Assembly (NCBI GenBank): GCA_007922305.1 | Contig: ML677329.1 | Coordinates: 1,950,271-2,014,270, forward strand | Length of the DNA: 64,000 bases | Direction: 5' to 3' | Source of the DNA: Dermatemys mawii | Taxonomy: Eukaryota; Chordata; Testudines; Dermatemydidae | Part shown: in pieces, positions 32,301-42,665 of the stretch | Layout of the letters: each line of letters opens with the position of its first letter | Numbering within the stretch: the stretch's first letter is position 1 | The notes under the pieces: generated by a model | The model's database searches: none | Seen by the model: only the letters and a program-made list of their open reading frames with translations | Told to the model about the DNA's origin: nothing | Made by a program: the position numbers and the translations under genes

Positions 32301-35300
32301 TGTCAGCAAGTATGTCTGTAAACAATGCAGACCAAAACAATGATTGTAGTATTTTTTTTCTGGACAAATAGATTCCTTACGGGGTGTATTACTACAGAAC
32401 TTTGAATAATTCATTTAAATTACAATACTGTATTTCCTGCACCCATCAGAAGCAGTGCAAAGGCTTGTGAGTGTCAGGAGTAACACAGGAGCTGAGGAAG
32501 AAGAAAGAAGCCTGGAGTGAACTTGGAGGGTTGCTGGGTGTGGGTGGAAGAAGTATGGAACCAGCTTTTTGGTGGGAAGGGGGAGAGAGAGGCAAGACTG
32601 TTAGGCAGTTGGGGAGCCTCCGCCATGCAGACCCTGGCTGATCCCAAGCCTCTCCCATTCAGTCAGGCACATCTGCCCCTGTTCCCACATTGCCCCATCC
32701 CAATTCTGAAGCACTTAAAGGAGAGGAAAGTGATCAGGAACAGTCAGCATGGATTCACCAAGGGCAAGTGACTAACCTAATTGCCTTCTATGACGAGATA
32801 ACTGGCTCTGTGGATGAGGGGAAAGCAGTGGACGTGTTATTCCTTGACTTTAGCAAAGCTTTTGATACAATCTGCCACAGTATTCTTGCCAGTAAGTTAA
32901 AGAAGTATGGCTTGGATGAATGGACTATAAGGTGGATAGAAAGCTGGCTAGATCGTCAGGCTCAATGGATAGTGCTCAATGGCTCCATATCTAGTTGGCA
33001 ACCGGTATCAAGTGGAGTGCCCCAAGAGTCGGTCCTGGGGCTGGTTTTGTTCAATATTTTCATTAATGATCTAGAGGATGGCGTGGACTGCACCCTCAGC
33101 AAGTCTTCAGAATACACTAAACTGGGAGGAGTGGTAGATACGCTGGAGGTAGGGATAGGATACAGAGGAACCTAGACAAATTAGATGATTGGGCCAACAG
33201 AAATCTGATGAGGTTCAACAAGGAAAGTCCAGAGCCCTGAACTTAGGACGGAAGAATCCCATGCACTGCTACAGACTAGGGAACGAATGGCTAGGCAGCA
33301 GTTCTGCAGAAAAGGACCTATGGGTTACAGTGAACTAGAAGCTGGATACGAGTCAACAATGTGCCCTTGTTGTCAAGAAGGCTAACGACATTTTGGGTTG
33401 TATAAGAAGGGGCATTTCCAGCATATTGAGGGACGTGATCATTCCCTTCTATTTGGCATCGGTGAGGCCTCATCTGGAGTACTGTGTCCAGTTTTGGGCC
33501 ACACACTACAAGGAGGATGTAGAAAGAGTCCAGCGGAGGGCAACAAAAATTATTAGGGGACTGGAGCACATGAGTTCCGGGGAGAGGCTGAAGGAACTGG
33601 GATTGTTTAGTCTGCAGAAGAGAAGAATGAGGTGGGGGATTTGATAGCTGCTTTCAACTACCTGAAAGGGGATGAATCTAGACTGTTCTCAGTGGTACCA
33701 GATGACAGAACAAGGAGTAATGGTCTCAAGTTGCAGAGGGAGAGGTTTAGATTGGATATTAGGAAAAACTTTTTACTAAGAGGGTAGAGAAGCCCTGGAA
33801 TGGGTTATGTAAGGAGGTGGTGGAATCTCCTTTCTTAGATGTTTTTAAGGTCAGGCTTAAAGACCTGGCTGGCATGATTTAGTTGGGGCTGGTCCTGCTT
33901 TGAGCAGGGAATTGGACTAGATGACCTCCTGAGGTCCCTACCAACCTTGATATTCTATGATTCTATTATCCCAATGGGCCCCTGCAGCCTTCTCCCCATT
34001 CCCCATGTGGTCATGCACCTCACTCCCATTCAACTCTGGCTCAATGCTGTCACCCCACTAGCTCCTGAGCCCATGACCCAGTCTGTCCCCTCCACTAACT
34101 ATTCTGAACCCCAGTCTGTGACCCCCCAGCAGCCCCAAGTGCACCACTCTGTCCTAACCTGGCTCCACAGGCCAAGTGCTGTGATAAATTTCTGCTCCTG
34201 GGGGAATTCTGCGCCACTGCATGCACGCAGAATTTTTTTCTCCACAGAAAATACATTCTGTCCCAGAAGTGTTGCAGTTCCATCTTTTACCCACCTGAAG
34301 CCATTGTGGCACCAGAACAGCCCGCTGCATTCAGGCTTTTTTGGCACCACAGTGGCCTTTTGTGGACAAAAGGCTGAAATGCAGCACTTCTGGGGCAGAA
34401 TGTATTTTCTGTGGAAAAAAATAAAGTTCTGTGGGACACACATTCTGTGCATGCACAGAATTCTCTCAGAATTATCACTTGCAGGCTTTTCTTGCCCAGA
34501 AAGGCTTTGAATTCACTCCCTGCATGGAGTATAGAGGTGATGAGCTCTGCTATGCCTCCATCTGGCCCTCCATCCACACCTTTAGTACTCTACCAATTGT
34601 ATTTGCATGCATCAGCTAATGCTGCCTGATTTTTCAGAGAAGCGTTTTCATAGCAGCTCTGAGATTGCCGCCTTCAATGTGAGGTCTGTTCGCACCCCAT
34701 CAGGCTCTTATTGGTCTCCTCCTCCTCCCTATTCATTCCTTCACGTCACTTTAGCTTGGCCTGTCTTAGATTCACCATGTTTGCTCCTTTCCTAAGTTAC
34801 GGTCATTGTTAGTCAGATCCAACTGATTGACCTGATGATAGCGTCATCACAGACAATCAACACTGTTTATTAACTCACTAATTATTTTTCTGTGATGTGG
34901 CAACATCACTCAGGATACCCAACCAGGCTCAGACAAAGTAACCACACAGGTAATGCCAGCTCAGTATAGATTTTCTCCAGTTCTAGAACTTCTCAGTAGG
35001 ATACACCACAAAACAGGAGGAGGAGGAGGAACTGGGATGGAAATAATCCTGCATATGGACTGGTCATCATCTACCTGTCTAACAAATGAGGAGGGCTTGG
35101 CCCATTCATTCATGATGGAGCTGTCACATCATGGAAATTAGTTAAAAGAAATTTGTCTTTATATTTAAAAAGAAAATCCTTTCCAACCTGCTCAAGGGGT
35201 ACCAGCTGTTCCCTTAGGCGGTCCAGTTTCTGAAGCAGTTCTCTCTCTCTCCTTAACTGGTGGTCTTCTAAATGAAGGGCGATGAATAGTCTATGAACCA

Positions 35301-35736
35301 AGGATTTGACATCTTCGGCTTCAACAGCATACTCTCTGTTCCACTTCTCTGAAAAAAAGACCATGGTTGTCATGAGAAACGAGGTGGGTGAGGTAACATC
35401 TTTTATTGGACCAACTTCTGTTGGTGAGATAAGTTTTTGAGCTTACACAGCAACCCCAAGAAGACCTCTGTGTATCCTCAAAAGCTTGTCTATCACCAAC
35501 AGGAGTTGGTCCAATAAAAGATATTGCCTCTCCTACCTTGTCTCTCTAATATCCTGGGACCAACATCGTTACAAGACTGCAAACATGGTTGTCATGATTG
35601 GTAAGATGTATCAAGCAATGCTCTTTCAAGAAAAAACTGTCACTGTTTACACAGTGTTTATATGAGACCACAAACAGGCTCAAAGCGGGAGACGAAGCCA
35701 GACTTATCTTTTGTGGGGACTGCCATGATGTTGTTT

Positions 35737-35769
<33 letters not shown>

Positions 35770-38700
35770 GTAAAAATATGGCTTGGAACAGATGTAACTG
35801 GATAATCAGATTTATTAAGACTTCAACACAGCTGTGGTTCTTACCTTTTTCAGGGACTTGTACACTATAAGTTGTGTTGTTGATTACAAGTTTGAAGTCA
35901 TTCATCAACAAAACTTCCATCAATGCTGTAGCAGGGATCCTGCTACCATCTGCAGGAGAAAACAGGAAGGCTTAAATCCTCAGCACAAAATTTACTTTCT
36001 TAAAAAGAAGAAAAACCTCTATGTCGGCAGTTTCCAAAAGTAACACCAGATAAAACTGTCTTTTAATAAATATTACATTAAGTTTGGAAGTGGACAGTAT
36101 GCGAGTACAAAAACAAAATGCTTTTAACAAATACATTTCTTAACAGTATTAAGCCAAGAAGCATCATCTGAAATATTTAGCATATGCCTTTCATTTTAGT
36201 TGACCAGTTTGGCATAACTCACTATTGCCAGCAGCCTCCCTTTTATTTCAGTTTCAAGGACAGATAACGTAAAGATAAAGCTATATTTAAAGACTTTCTT
36301 TACCTGTGTCAAGACCTTAAAAGTCTCCATTTTACCTAACACCAAGTCTTGTTTACTTTTAACCGTTTCTTTTTGCATTTTGCTTAGTTTGGAAAATTAA
36401 ATTAGTTCGATCAGATTTATTTTTTAGACAAAGACTGGTCTTGTGGTTACAATACAAGGCTCTGCCTCAGGAAATCTAGGTCCACCAAACTTATTGAGAC
36501 CCAGGTAAGTCAAAGTTTCTCAGTCTGTCTCTTTCTCTGTTTTCTCTTAGTTGGAGATGATTCTGTTAGCCTCTCGATGCTTCTGAGAGCTTAACTTTAA
36601 TGTTTGCAATGGTTTGGATGGAGGATACTACAACATAAGACTGTAAGACCTTAGAAATTCCACACAAGAGCTCAAGGATTATGATGCAGAGTTATTTACA
36701 ACCTTACTTATAGTATCACTACTGTGGCTCCATTTCTCTTTAGTGGGGATTTATTGTTTGAAAACAGAGCATCAATCACTGGTGGAAGAAAGACAAAGAT
36801 GTATCTCCTTTCCATGCCAACTTTTTACTATTGACAGCCTCTTCAGCATGGCTATAGAAGTCCTATATTTTCAGTCCCCATTCACACACCCAATTTTGGT
36901 TGAACCCTGAATAAGATTTGTTGGAAACTAAATAAACCTCACTCGGTTACAGATTTCCTTACCCTGGATAAGTTCTTCTAGCTGGGTGTAGAGAATTTTG
37001 GCATTCTTGTTCTCCAGATTTTCCTAATTAGTCACTACAGATGGGAAAATTTAGTGCTTATACTTCTAATATATTTTAAAGTAGGCTTTAGCTTTGACTG
37101 GGAGCAAGGGGTATGTATACTGAATAGTCTTATTAAGGGAGGTAAGGAGGCAGAAAGGAGACTGTGTACTGGCCTCTGTCGAAGAGAGTTCAAATGCATT
37201 CTCAGCCTTTTGTCCACAGACTTGTGGAAGTACTTACTGGTCCAACAACAATGAAAAATAAGGGTTAAAAAAAAAAGATTAACAGTTCACATGAATCTGA
37301 ACAACTATTTAAGATTGCAGACAACGGAACGAAACAGATACAGCATGGGAAGGACTGAAAGACCGATGCAGAGGACTTTTCTAAAACAGTGAAGCACTGA
37401 ACATATTGATACGTGAATGGCATCTATAATAATCACTGGAGTGTAGGACTGTTTTGTTCCCCTCCATCTCAGTCCCATTTGCTTCCATAAATCTGTGGTG
37501 CAAACTGTTGACTTCAGTTTGCTTGTTGTACTGATGATCCCAAATTTAGGAAAATACTTAGTCACAAGCTTAAGTCCACTCCTAATGGTTTTAAGGATAT
37601 GTTTAAGTACTATTCTGAACTGGGGCCAAAGCATCTGGAATAGACAGACTGCCCAGGAGATGTAGAAGAGGTGTGAGAAACAAGGAAATCTGGTTCTCTC
37701 TCTGCCAATGACTAGCTGTTTGATCTTACCTCCATCTTCCTATTAATAATTTTGAGACTCTTGTCTGAGAGGCACTATACGAGTGGGCAAACAGAAATAT
37801 GATTCCTGACTGAGCATATTGGAGGTTTTATGTCTCAGACTTCCCATCTGTCTCCGTGTGCTGACTATAGAAGCACCCTGTAGATAACTCCACACCTGCA
37901 CTTTCTCATTGGCACTCTGCTGTCTGGACCCATTTGGCAGTATCTGCTGAGATTTCTATTAATGATCTCAAGAAGCTGACGCACCAGCTGACTCTCCCCA
38001 CCCACTCTGTGTGGGTAGGGTGACAAACTTGGAGCACTATCGCTTTCATCCAAAAAAAATTAAATTGTGCACATCCACTCAGTTTTTCAACATTTTACAA
38101 ATGTCACCTTAATAATTTGCATGTAAATGAGCTTCAGCAGTCTCATTAAAATGACATTTTAGACAACAATACTTCAAAAAGGAGCACTTGTTTGAAAGCG
38201 TCAGACAGGATTTCTTTATCATATTTGATGCAATATTGAGCTTTATTAAATTTGTCTAATGCTTTGTTAACTGGAGGAAAAACAGAACAGCATTGAAAGC
38301 CTGAAACACAACAATTTTCTGTACAAGGCAATTTTCCTCCCATTTATCATACTGCAGGTGCAGGGATGTCAACAAAAAGCCTCTCTTTCTCTAAATTGAT
38401 ACAATGCTAGAATTATATCCATAGAAAAAAATATAAAAGTAATGTAAACAAGCCAGTTAAGGTTATCTTATCTTTTTCTAATATATAATGTTAGGTTAGA
38501 TCTTTCTACTTTCATTTTATCTACTAGCACAAACAGGAGAAATATCTGCATTTAAATCAAAACTTAAAGCAAAACTTCTGGAATATTCATTTCTTGTTTT
38601 AAAAAATATATATAGTATCACATTTTAAAATGAAATAATCCATAGTGTTTGGCTAACACTTGCCAGTATAATATTCATTTCCTGATAAAGTAAATATAAA

Positions 38701-41049
38701 AGTTATTCTTCATTGTTACAATTACTTGGCATTTGAAGATATGCGGTGGTGAAGATTAACTATGTCACAACTGTTAAATAAATTCAAGCCAGATACTTTA
38801 TCAGATGAGAGGTTTCCATCCTTGGTGAAGTCAGCCATATTTCCTCTAGAATTGGTAGGGACATCTGCAAAATATGTTGCCTTACAATTTCTTATTGAAA
38901 TAGCACTGTGCACTACATCAACTGTGAAGCTTGAACTGAAGCTAATAATGCTTGGTTAACATTAAACTTTTTCAGCTTAATACACAGGGATGGGATTCAG
39001 CAGACAGTTACACTACTAAGTGTAAATATAAATACTCCACGTAGACTTCACTAACATCAATAAGACTTCGTACTGGGGTAGCTGTGCTCACATATGCACT
39101 TTCCGCAGGATCATGCCCTCACTTAGTTGTTTGCAAAGATGCAAAGTCCCAAATTACAACTTAATCTATCATGAAAACTCACATATGTCATAGTCCAGAC
39201 AGTTCTGAGTGTGGCAATTTGTTTTCTTGCTTGCAAAGAATATAAGTAAGTGTTACAGAATTTAACTTTTGCAATGCCTGTATTTTATAGCTACATGCTC
39301 AAATTGACAGACTCTTGCCTTCATTAAATCAATCTACAGGCTTTATGGATTCAGAGGGGAAAAAATGTTAAGAGATGAAAATCAATTACAAAAAGAATAT
39401 TAAAAGCCTATTTTGTAGTTCAAGTATGATATGCTCTTTTATTCTGGAAAGAAGAAAATCTAAGTTCTTGCTTATAACAGTAAAAGTGGTAATATACTAC
39501 TTCAGAGATAAACAGTGTTCTAATAGTATGAGCACACCACAGTAATGACAGGGTAGTTGTGGTTGAAAAGGTACCTTCATTATTAACTTCTATTTTCAGC
39601 AGATTTTTTTTTAAAAAAATAGTTCTCTGCTTTAAAAAAAATCATTTCTGGCTCATAAGCACAAATTTCCGCCCAGGTATACTTTCTACTAGAAAGTTTG
39701 CCTGGTTTTGTATTACACAGATGTGAAAAATAAAATGTCTCATTCACAGTTCAATAACTACAAAAGGTGCAGAACAGTGGAACTCACTTGGTTTTGGTTG
39801 CAGAACGATAGAAGACAGAATTCTTACCATCTTACTCCAACTAAATAAAGCCTCACCTATTGTTATTATCAGGTTGTCTCCCAACTTCTACACATCATAT
39901 TCACACAAACACTGAGAGACACAACTAGTCACATAGCCAACCCATTGTAGGGGCCTTTAAGACTAGTGGTTGGAGAAATATTGGGAAAGCCAGAAGCATT
40001 AAAAATCACTGTAAAAAAGATAAGCTTTTTGAAGACTTTATCAAAGAAACATACCAGATCATAAAAAGGTTAAATTGACAAGTCCAAATTCTGTATTTTT
40101 AATCAGGCTTCTTTAGGGAGATACTGTAATAAACCCATGAAATGTCATTAATTTATGATGCTTATAAGGAGTACTATCAATTAAGAACAATCCATCCTCT
40201 TTAGTGCTATAGAATTTGATCAGTGATTAAGAAAAAGAATACTGCCCAATACAATTACTCTTTACAACCTGTTTAAGAAAGGGCAAGTTCAGGTTATTTT
40301 AAACAGGCAGCAGAGTTTGTAAATACCTGTTGTAAAGACTTCTGCCCTCTCAATTCCTTTATCTTCTTTTTGTATATCCTGCAGGAAGCTGCCCACCCTT
40401 GTTAACATTGGCTTGACAGTAAACTGACAGCGCTCTTTTCTTGAGGGTAATATAAGGGTTACCACAGGAAGGCCATATCTGTAATTGACAGTTACTTCTG
40501 AAATAAAAAGGAAATAAAGCCATATCATAATGTTTTAAATTCACACCTGCTTTAAAAACAGAGATGTTTAATACAAAAGACACATAATACTTCTGAATTT
40601 GTTCAATGTACTGGACTTAACTGCAACATAATGCTTCATACTTTAGCTTCTGGAACACCCATTCATTATGAATAATAATTAATATCCACCACACAACTGT
40701 GAAGCAAGAATCTTTCCCATTTCAATGCTGGGGCAACACAAGCACCAAAAGGGTAAGTGAATTGCTCAAAGTCACTCAAGAAGTCAATGACAGGGCTCAG
40801 AATAGAAACCCAATCTCCTGACTCTCAGTTCTGTGCAGTAAACCCTCACCGTAGCTGTATGGGAGAGACTTGCTGCTACACAAATGAAGTCATGGACGTT
40901 CAGTGTTTCTAAACATGTCATTTTCAGCAGGCTGGAACTGGAAGTTCAGTTGATTTGAAAAGAGAAAACTTACCATCAGATGGCACCAGTGTGCTATAGC
41001 ATGCTGCTTTATGGTGCTTCAGATTTCCAGTTTGCCTCAGACACAGTAT
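29305..41049 (-). CDS. MCUB: MCUB, dominant-negative beta subunit of the mitochondrial calcium uniporter (exons 2-8)
   Basis: Seven exons (40974-41049, 40327-40497, 35845-35949, 35188-35348, 31830-32033, 30426-30542, 29305-29382) give 303 residues; all junction phases agree. The full human protein is about 336 residues, so only a short first exon with the mitochondrial presequence is missing. Order: N-terminal matrix domain ([27 protein letters not shown]), coiled coil ([20 protein letters not shown]), first membrane helix, WDIMEP pore loop, second helix, C-terminal coiled coil. The residues before the pore read [14 protein letters not shown]. Trp and Val there, in place of Arg and Glu of MCU, are the substitutions described for MCUb that impair calcium conduction. 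The protein acts in the inner mitochondrial membrane as a subunit lowering uniporter current. Identity as MCUB rather than MCU is therefore strong. Confidence 0.95.
29383..31829 (-). other. MCUB introns flanking the exon at 30426-30542
   Basis: Non-coding sequence on both sides of the penultimate exon. Includes a tetranucleotide AAAT run at 30304-30325 and a diverged repeat-like segment at 30720-30850. The longest minus-strand frame (31222-31650) has no recognised motif and is not flanked by matching splice phases. Confidence 0.55.
30426..30542 (-). CDS. MCUB: MCUB penultimate coding exon
   Basis: Encodes [20 protein letters not shown], then [18 protein letters not shown], the matrix segment after the second membrane helix. 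39 codons, phase 0 at both ends; acceptor ATCTGTCAG and donor GTATTT. Confidence 0.95.
31830..32033 (-). CDS. MCUB: MCUB exon with both membrane helices and DIME pore loop
   Basis: 68 codons, phase 0. First helix [19 protein letters not shown], intermembrane loop with WDIMEP, second helix [19 protein letters not shown]. The pore-loop Asp and Glu of the DIME motif are intact. The MCUb-type Trp and Val lie ten and five residues before the pore Asp. Acceptor GTCCTAG, donor GTAAGT. Confidence 0.97.
32163..32450. repeat. AT-rich repeat starting CTCCTGGGGGAATTCTG
   Basis: The first 20 bases (32167 onward) match the left arm of the fold-back element at 34196, so this is a related non-autonomous repeat copy. 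The rest is AT-rich and diverged. No target duplication was found. Confidence 0.5.
32690..33966 (+). mobile_element. 5'-truncated CR1 LINE with decayed reverse transcriptase
   Basis: Retains the second half of a CR1 reverse transcriptase: [48 protein letters not shown], then later frames with [18 protein letters not shown] and [15 protein letters not shown]. It ends at the CR1 3' repeat ATTCTATGATTCTAT (33952-33966). Frame breaks occur near 33150-33240 and 33380, and the catalytic FADD box region near 33105 reads SSEY, so it is inactive. It lies in an MCUB intron, antisense to the gene. Confidence 0.93.
34182..34477. repeat. 296-bp palindromic fold-back element
   Basis: The ends TGATAA and TTATCA are exact inverses. 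The arms (about 34182-34281 and 34374-34477) share CACAGAAAATACATTCTG, CAGAAGTG and GAATTCTG blocks in inverse order. The middle also pairs (CCATTGTGGCACC with GGCACCACAGTGG). The frames on both strands from 33947 to 34629 arise from this palindrome. It is probably a miniature inverted-repeat transposon; no clear target duplication. Confidence 0.7.
35188..35348 (-). CDS. MCUB: MCUB coiled-coil exon
   Basis: Encodes [35 protein letters not shown], then a leucine-rich heptad segment ending VPLEQ. This is the matrix coiled coil before the first membrane helix. 161 bases, phase 1 in and phase 0 out; acceptor TTTTTTTCAG, donor GTTGGA (weaker than the others). Confidence 0.95.
35381..35539. repeat. 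Inverted-repeat element beside an MCUB splice acceptor
   Basis: The left arm (35381-35442, with TCTTTTATTGGACCAACTTC) and right arm (35484-35539, with GTTGGTCCAATAAAAGATAT) are near-perfect inverses separated by about 40 bases. Its edge is only about 33 bases from the acceptor of the exon ending at 35348. It looks like a widespread sauropsid fold-back repeat (memory). The same 0.5-kb intron holds a T23/A12 run at 35734-35768. Confidence 0.8.
35734..35768. repeat. T23-A12 self-complementary homopolymer pair
   Basis: Twenty-three T followed directly by twelve A, in the short MCUB intron 76 bases before the exon at 35845. Replication slippage and sequencing error are likely here. The lysine/phenylalanine-rich frames crossing it are artefacts. 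Confidence 0.95.
35845..35949 (-). CDS. MCUB: MCUB matrix-domain exon
   Basis: Encodes [20 protein letters not shown], then [14 protein letters not shown], matching the matrix-domain strand [11 protein letters not shown] shared by MCU and MCUB. 105 bases, phase 1 to phase 1; acceptor CCTGCAG and donor GTAAGA. Confidence 0.95.
35950..40326 (-). other. MCUB intron (about 4.4 kb)
   Basis: Non-coding and AT-rich. Possible MIR-like remnants at about 36430-36600 and 37640-37790; a near-palindromic A/T stretch at 39607-39643. No gene or clear mobile element otherwise. Confidence 0.5.
40327..40497 (-). CDS. MCUB: MCUB matrix-domain exon (RKERCQF)
   Basis: Encodes [40 protein letters not shown], then [16 protein letters not shown], the conserved N-terminal matrix domain. 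171 bases, phase 1 to phase 1; acceptor TATTTCAG, donor GTATTT. Confidence 0.96.
40725..40850 (-). repeat. MIR-like SINE, reverse orientation
   Basis: On the plus strand, AGTGAATTGCTCAAAGTCAC, CAGGGCTCAGAATAGAAACC and CTCCTGACTCTCAGTTCTGT follow the familiar order of the MIR core in one direction. Diverged copy in a short MCUB intron. Confidence 0.7.
40974..41049 (-). CDS. MCUB: MCUB coding exon 2
   Basis: Encodes [20 protein letters not shown] then LVPSD plus one base, followed by GTAAGT. It corresponds to the region just after the mitochondrial presequence, ending in the STxVPxD motif found in MCUB. Conservation is moderate, but the phase (0 in, 1 out), the GTTGCAG acceptor and its position fit. 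Confidence 0.85.
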
Positions 41050-41181
41050 CTGCAACAGAGATTTTTGCTTTAAGAAAGGGTTGGGATAGAATGTTTCCTT
41101 GGTGAGAGGCAGCCTCCAGTCCAATATGGTAATCTACTGAAAATCTGAAAAATCATTCCCTAAATACAAAAGGTTTTAGAG

Positions 41182-41935
41182 CAGGCTTGGGCAAACTTTT
41201 TGGCCCTAGGGCCACACTGGCGTTGCAAAACTGTATGGAGGGGAGGGCAGGGAAGGCTGACACTCCCCAAACAGCCTGGCCCCGTCCTCATCCACCCCAT
41301 CCCACATCCCTCCCCCCTGACTGCCCCACTTAGAACCCTCGACCCATCCAACCCCCACCCCGCTCCTTGTCCTGTGACCGCCTCCTCCCGAGATGCTGCC
41401 CCCTATCTAAATCCCCCCACTCCCTGTCCCTTGACAGCCCCAACCGCTATCCACACCCACACCCCTTATCCAATCCCCCTGCTTCCTGACAGCCTCGACG
41501 TCTATCCACACTCCCATCCCCTTACAGCATTCCCAGGATTCCCACACCTATCCATTGCCTCCTGTTCCCCATCCCATGACTGCTCCCCCAAACCTCCACC
41601 CATCCAACCTCTCCCCTGCTCCCTGTCCCCTGACTGCCCCCCAGAACCACCTGCCCCTTATCCAACCCCTCCCCCCTATCCTTTGCCATGTTGCTCAGAG
41701 CAGCAGGAGCTCGCAGCCCCCCAGCCCGCCCAGAGCTAGCCACACCGCCCGTGCTGCCCGGTAGGAGCGGCAGCCCAGAGTGCTGATGGTGCAGCACGAT
41801 GAGGTTGTAGGGAAGGGGAACAGTGGGGCAGGGGCTGGGGGCTAGCCTCCCTGGCTGGGAGCTGAGGGGCCGGGAAGGACGGTCCCACGGGCCCCTCAGA
41901 GACTCTGCTTGCTGGGCAGGATCATTCCTATTTGT
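41182..41935. mobile_element. hAT-type element copy with C-rich interior
   Basis: Starts with GCAGGCTTGGGCAAAC, the same terminus as the element at 3876. The interior (41240-41700) is a tandem-like array of CCCCTGACTGCCCC and TATCCAACCCC units, the complement of the G-rich interior there, so it is inverted relative to the ends. The right terminus is not visible. Proline-rich frames here are not genes. Confidence 0.55.
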
Positions 41936-42605
41936 CCTAAACAAATTGCTGTTAGGCTAAAGGTAACAATTTACAGATACTCTTAATATTTCAACCAGTA
42001 TGCTACTAATATCTTAAGATAAAAGCATTGCCAGAGGCAGAGTAGCACTTCTTTTGCGTTAGGCAGCACATTGTAAATAACCTGAAATGTTTCTACACTG
42101 TCATGGCTTGTAGGAGAGAATATCACCACACACAATGCACACAACTGCTTGGAGGCCATGCAACCTCTTTTATAACAGTATTTGTCTTGGCTGAATGAAA
42201 AATAGCTTACTAGGTACATTTAAAAAAAAAAAAGATTATATTCTAGATAAGTAAATCACTAAATGGAAAATGCAAGCAACTATGATCCTAGGCTACTCAG
42301 TGTATTTCATAATTTTACATCAGATTTCAAAAATGATTACTGCTTGCACTACAGTGCAATTCAACTGTTAGTGCAACAACTTGATATCATCATCAATCAT
42401 CATCACTGTATACCCCACTGAAAGAGACCTACCACTATGCAAAAAGCCCCACTGTGTTACTGTGATGAATATCCAGAAAGGGTAAACATCCTGCAAAATA
42501 AATAACACTCAAAAGACATGTAGGGGCAGTAAATGGTTGTGTTTTTGTGTATTTACATATGTATGAGTATGGTCAACAATTTAGAGATCAGAAGAACATT
42601 CTAGC

Positions 42606-42665
42606 CAACAAAAGCTTATGCCCAAATAAATTTGTTAGTCTCTAAGGTGCCACAAAGACTCCTCA
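42606..42665 (+). repeat. Penelope-family tail fragment
   Basis: AACAAAAGCTTATGCCCAAA, then TTTGTTAGTCTCTAAGGTGC, matches the right-hand flank of the Penelope-like element at 50803-50889. Only about 60 bases remain. Confidence 0.5.

Noticed and set aside
32690..33644. Functional reverse transcriptase gene
   Set aside because: Frames are interrupted and the catalytic box is altered; it is a decayed CR1 copy.
33947..34629. Overlapping frames up to 187 codons on both strands
   Set aside because: They come from the CR1 end and a palindromic element; mirrored frames on opposite strands explain their length.
29305..41049. Assignment to MCU instead of MCUB
   Set aside because: Trp and Val before the DIME motif and the neighbour CASP6 both fit MCUB.
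41522..41944. GC-rich 140-codon minus-strand frame considered as the missing MCUB first exon
   Set aside because: It lies in a repeat interior; no methionine-led presequence with a donor in phase 0 was found, and similar sequence occurs at 3876-4500.
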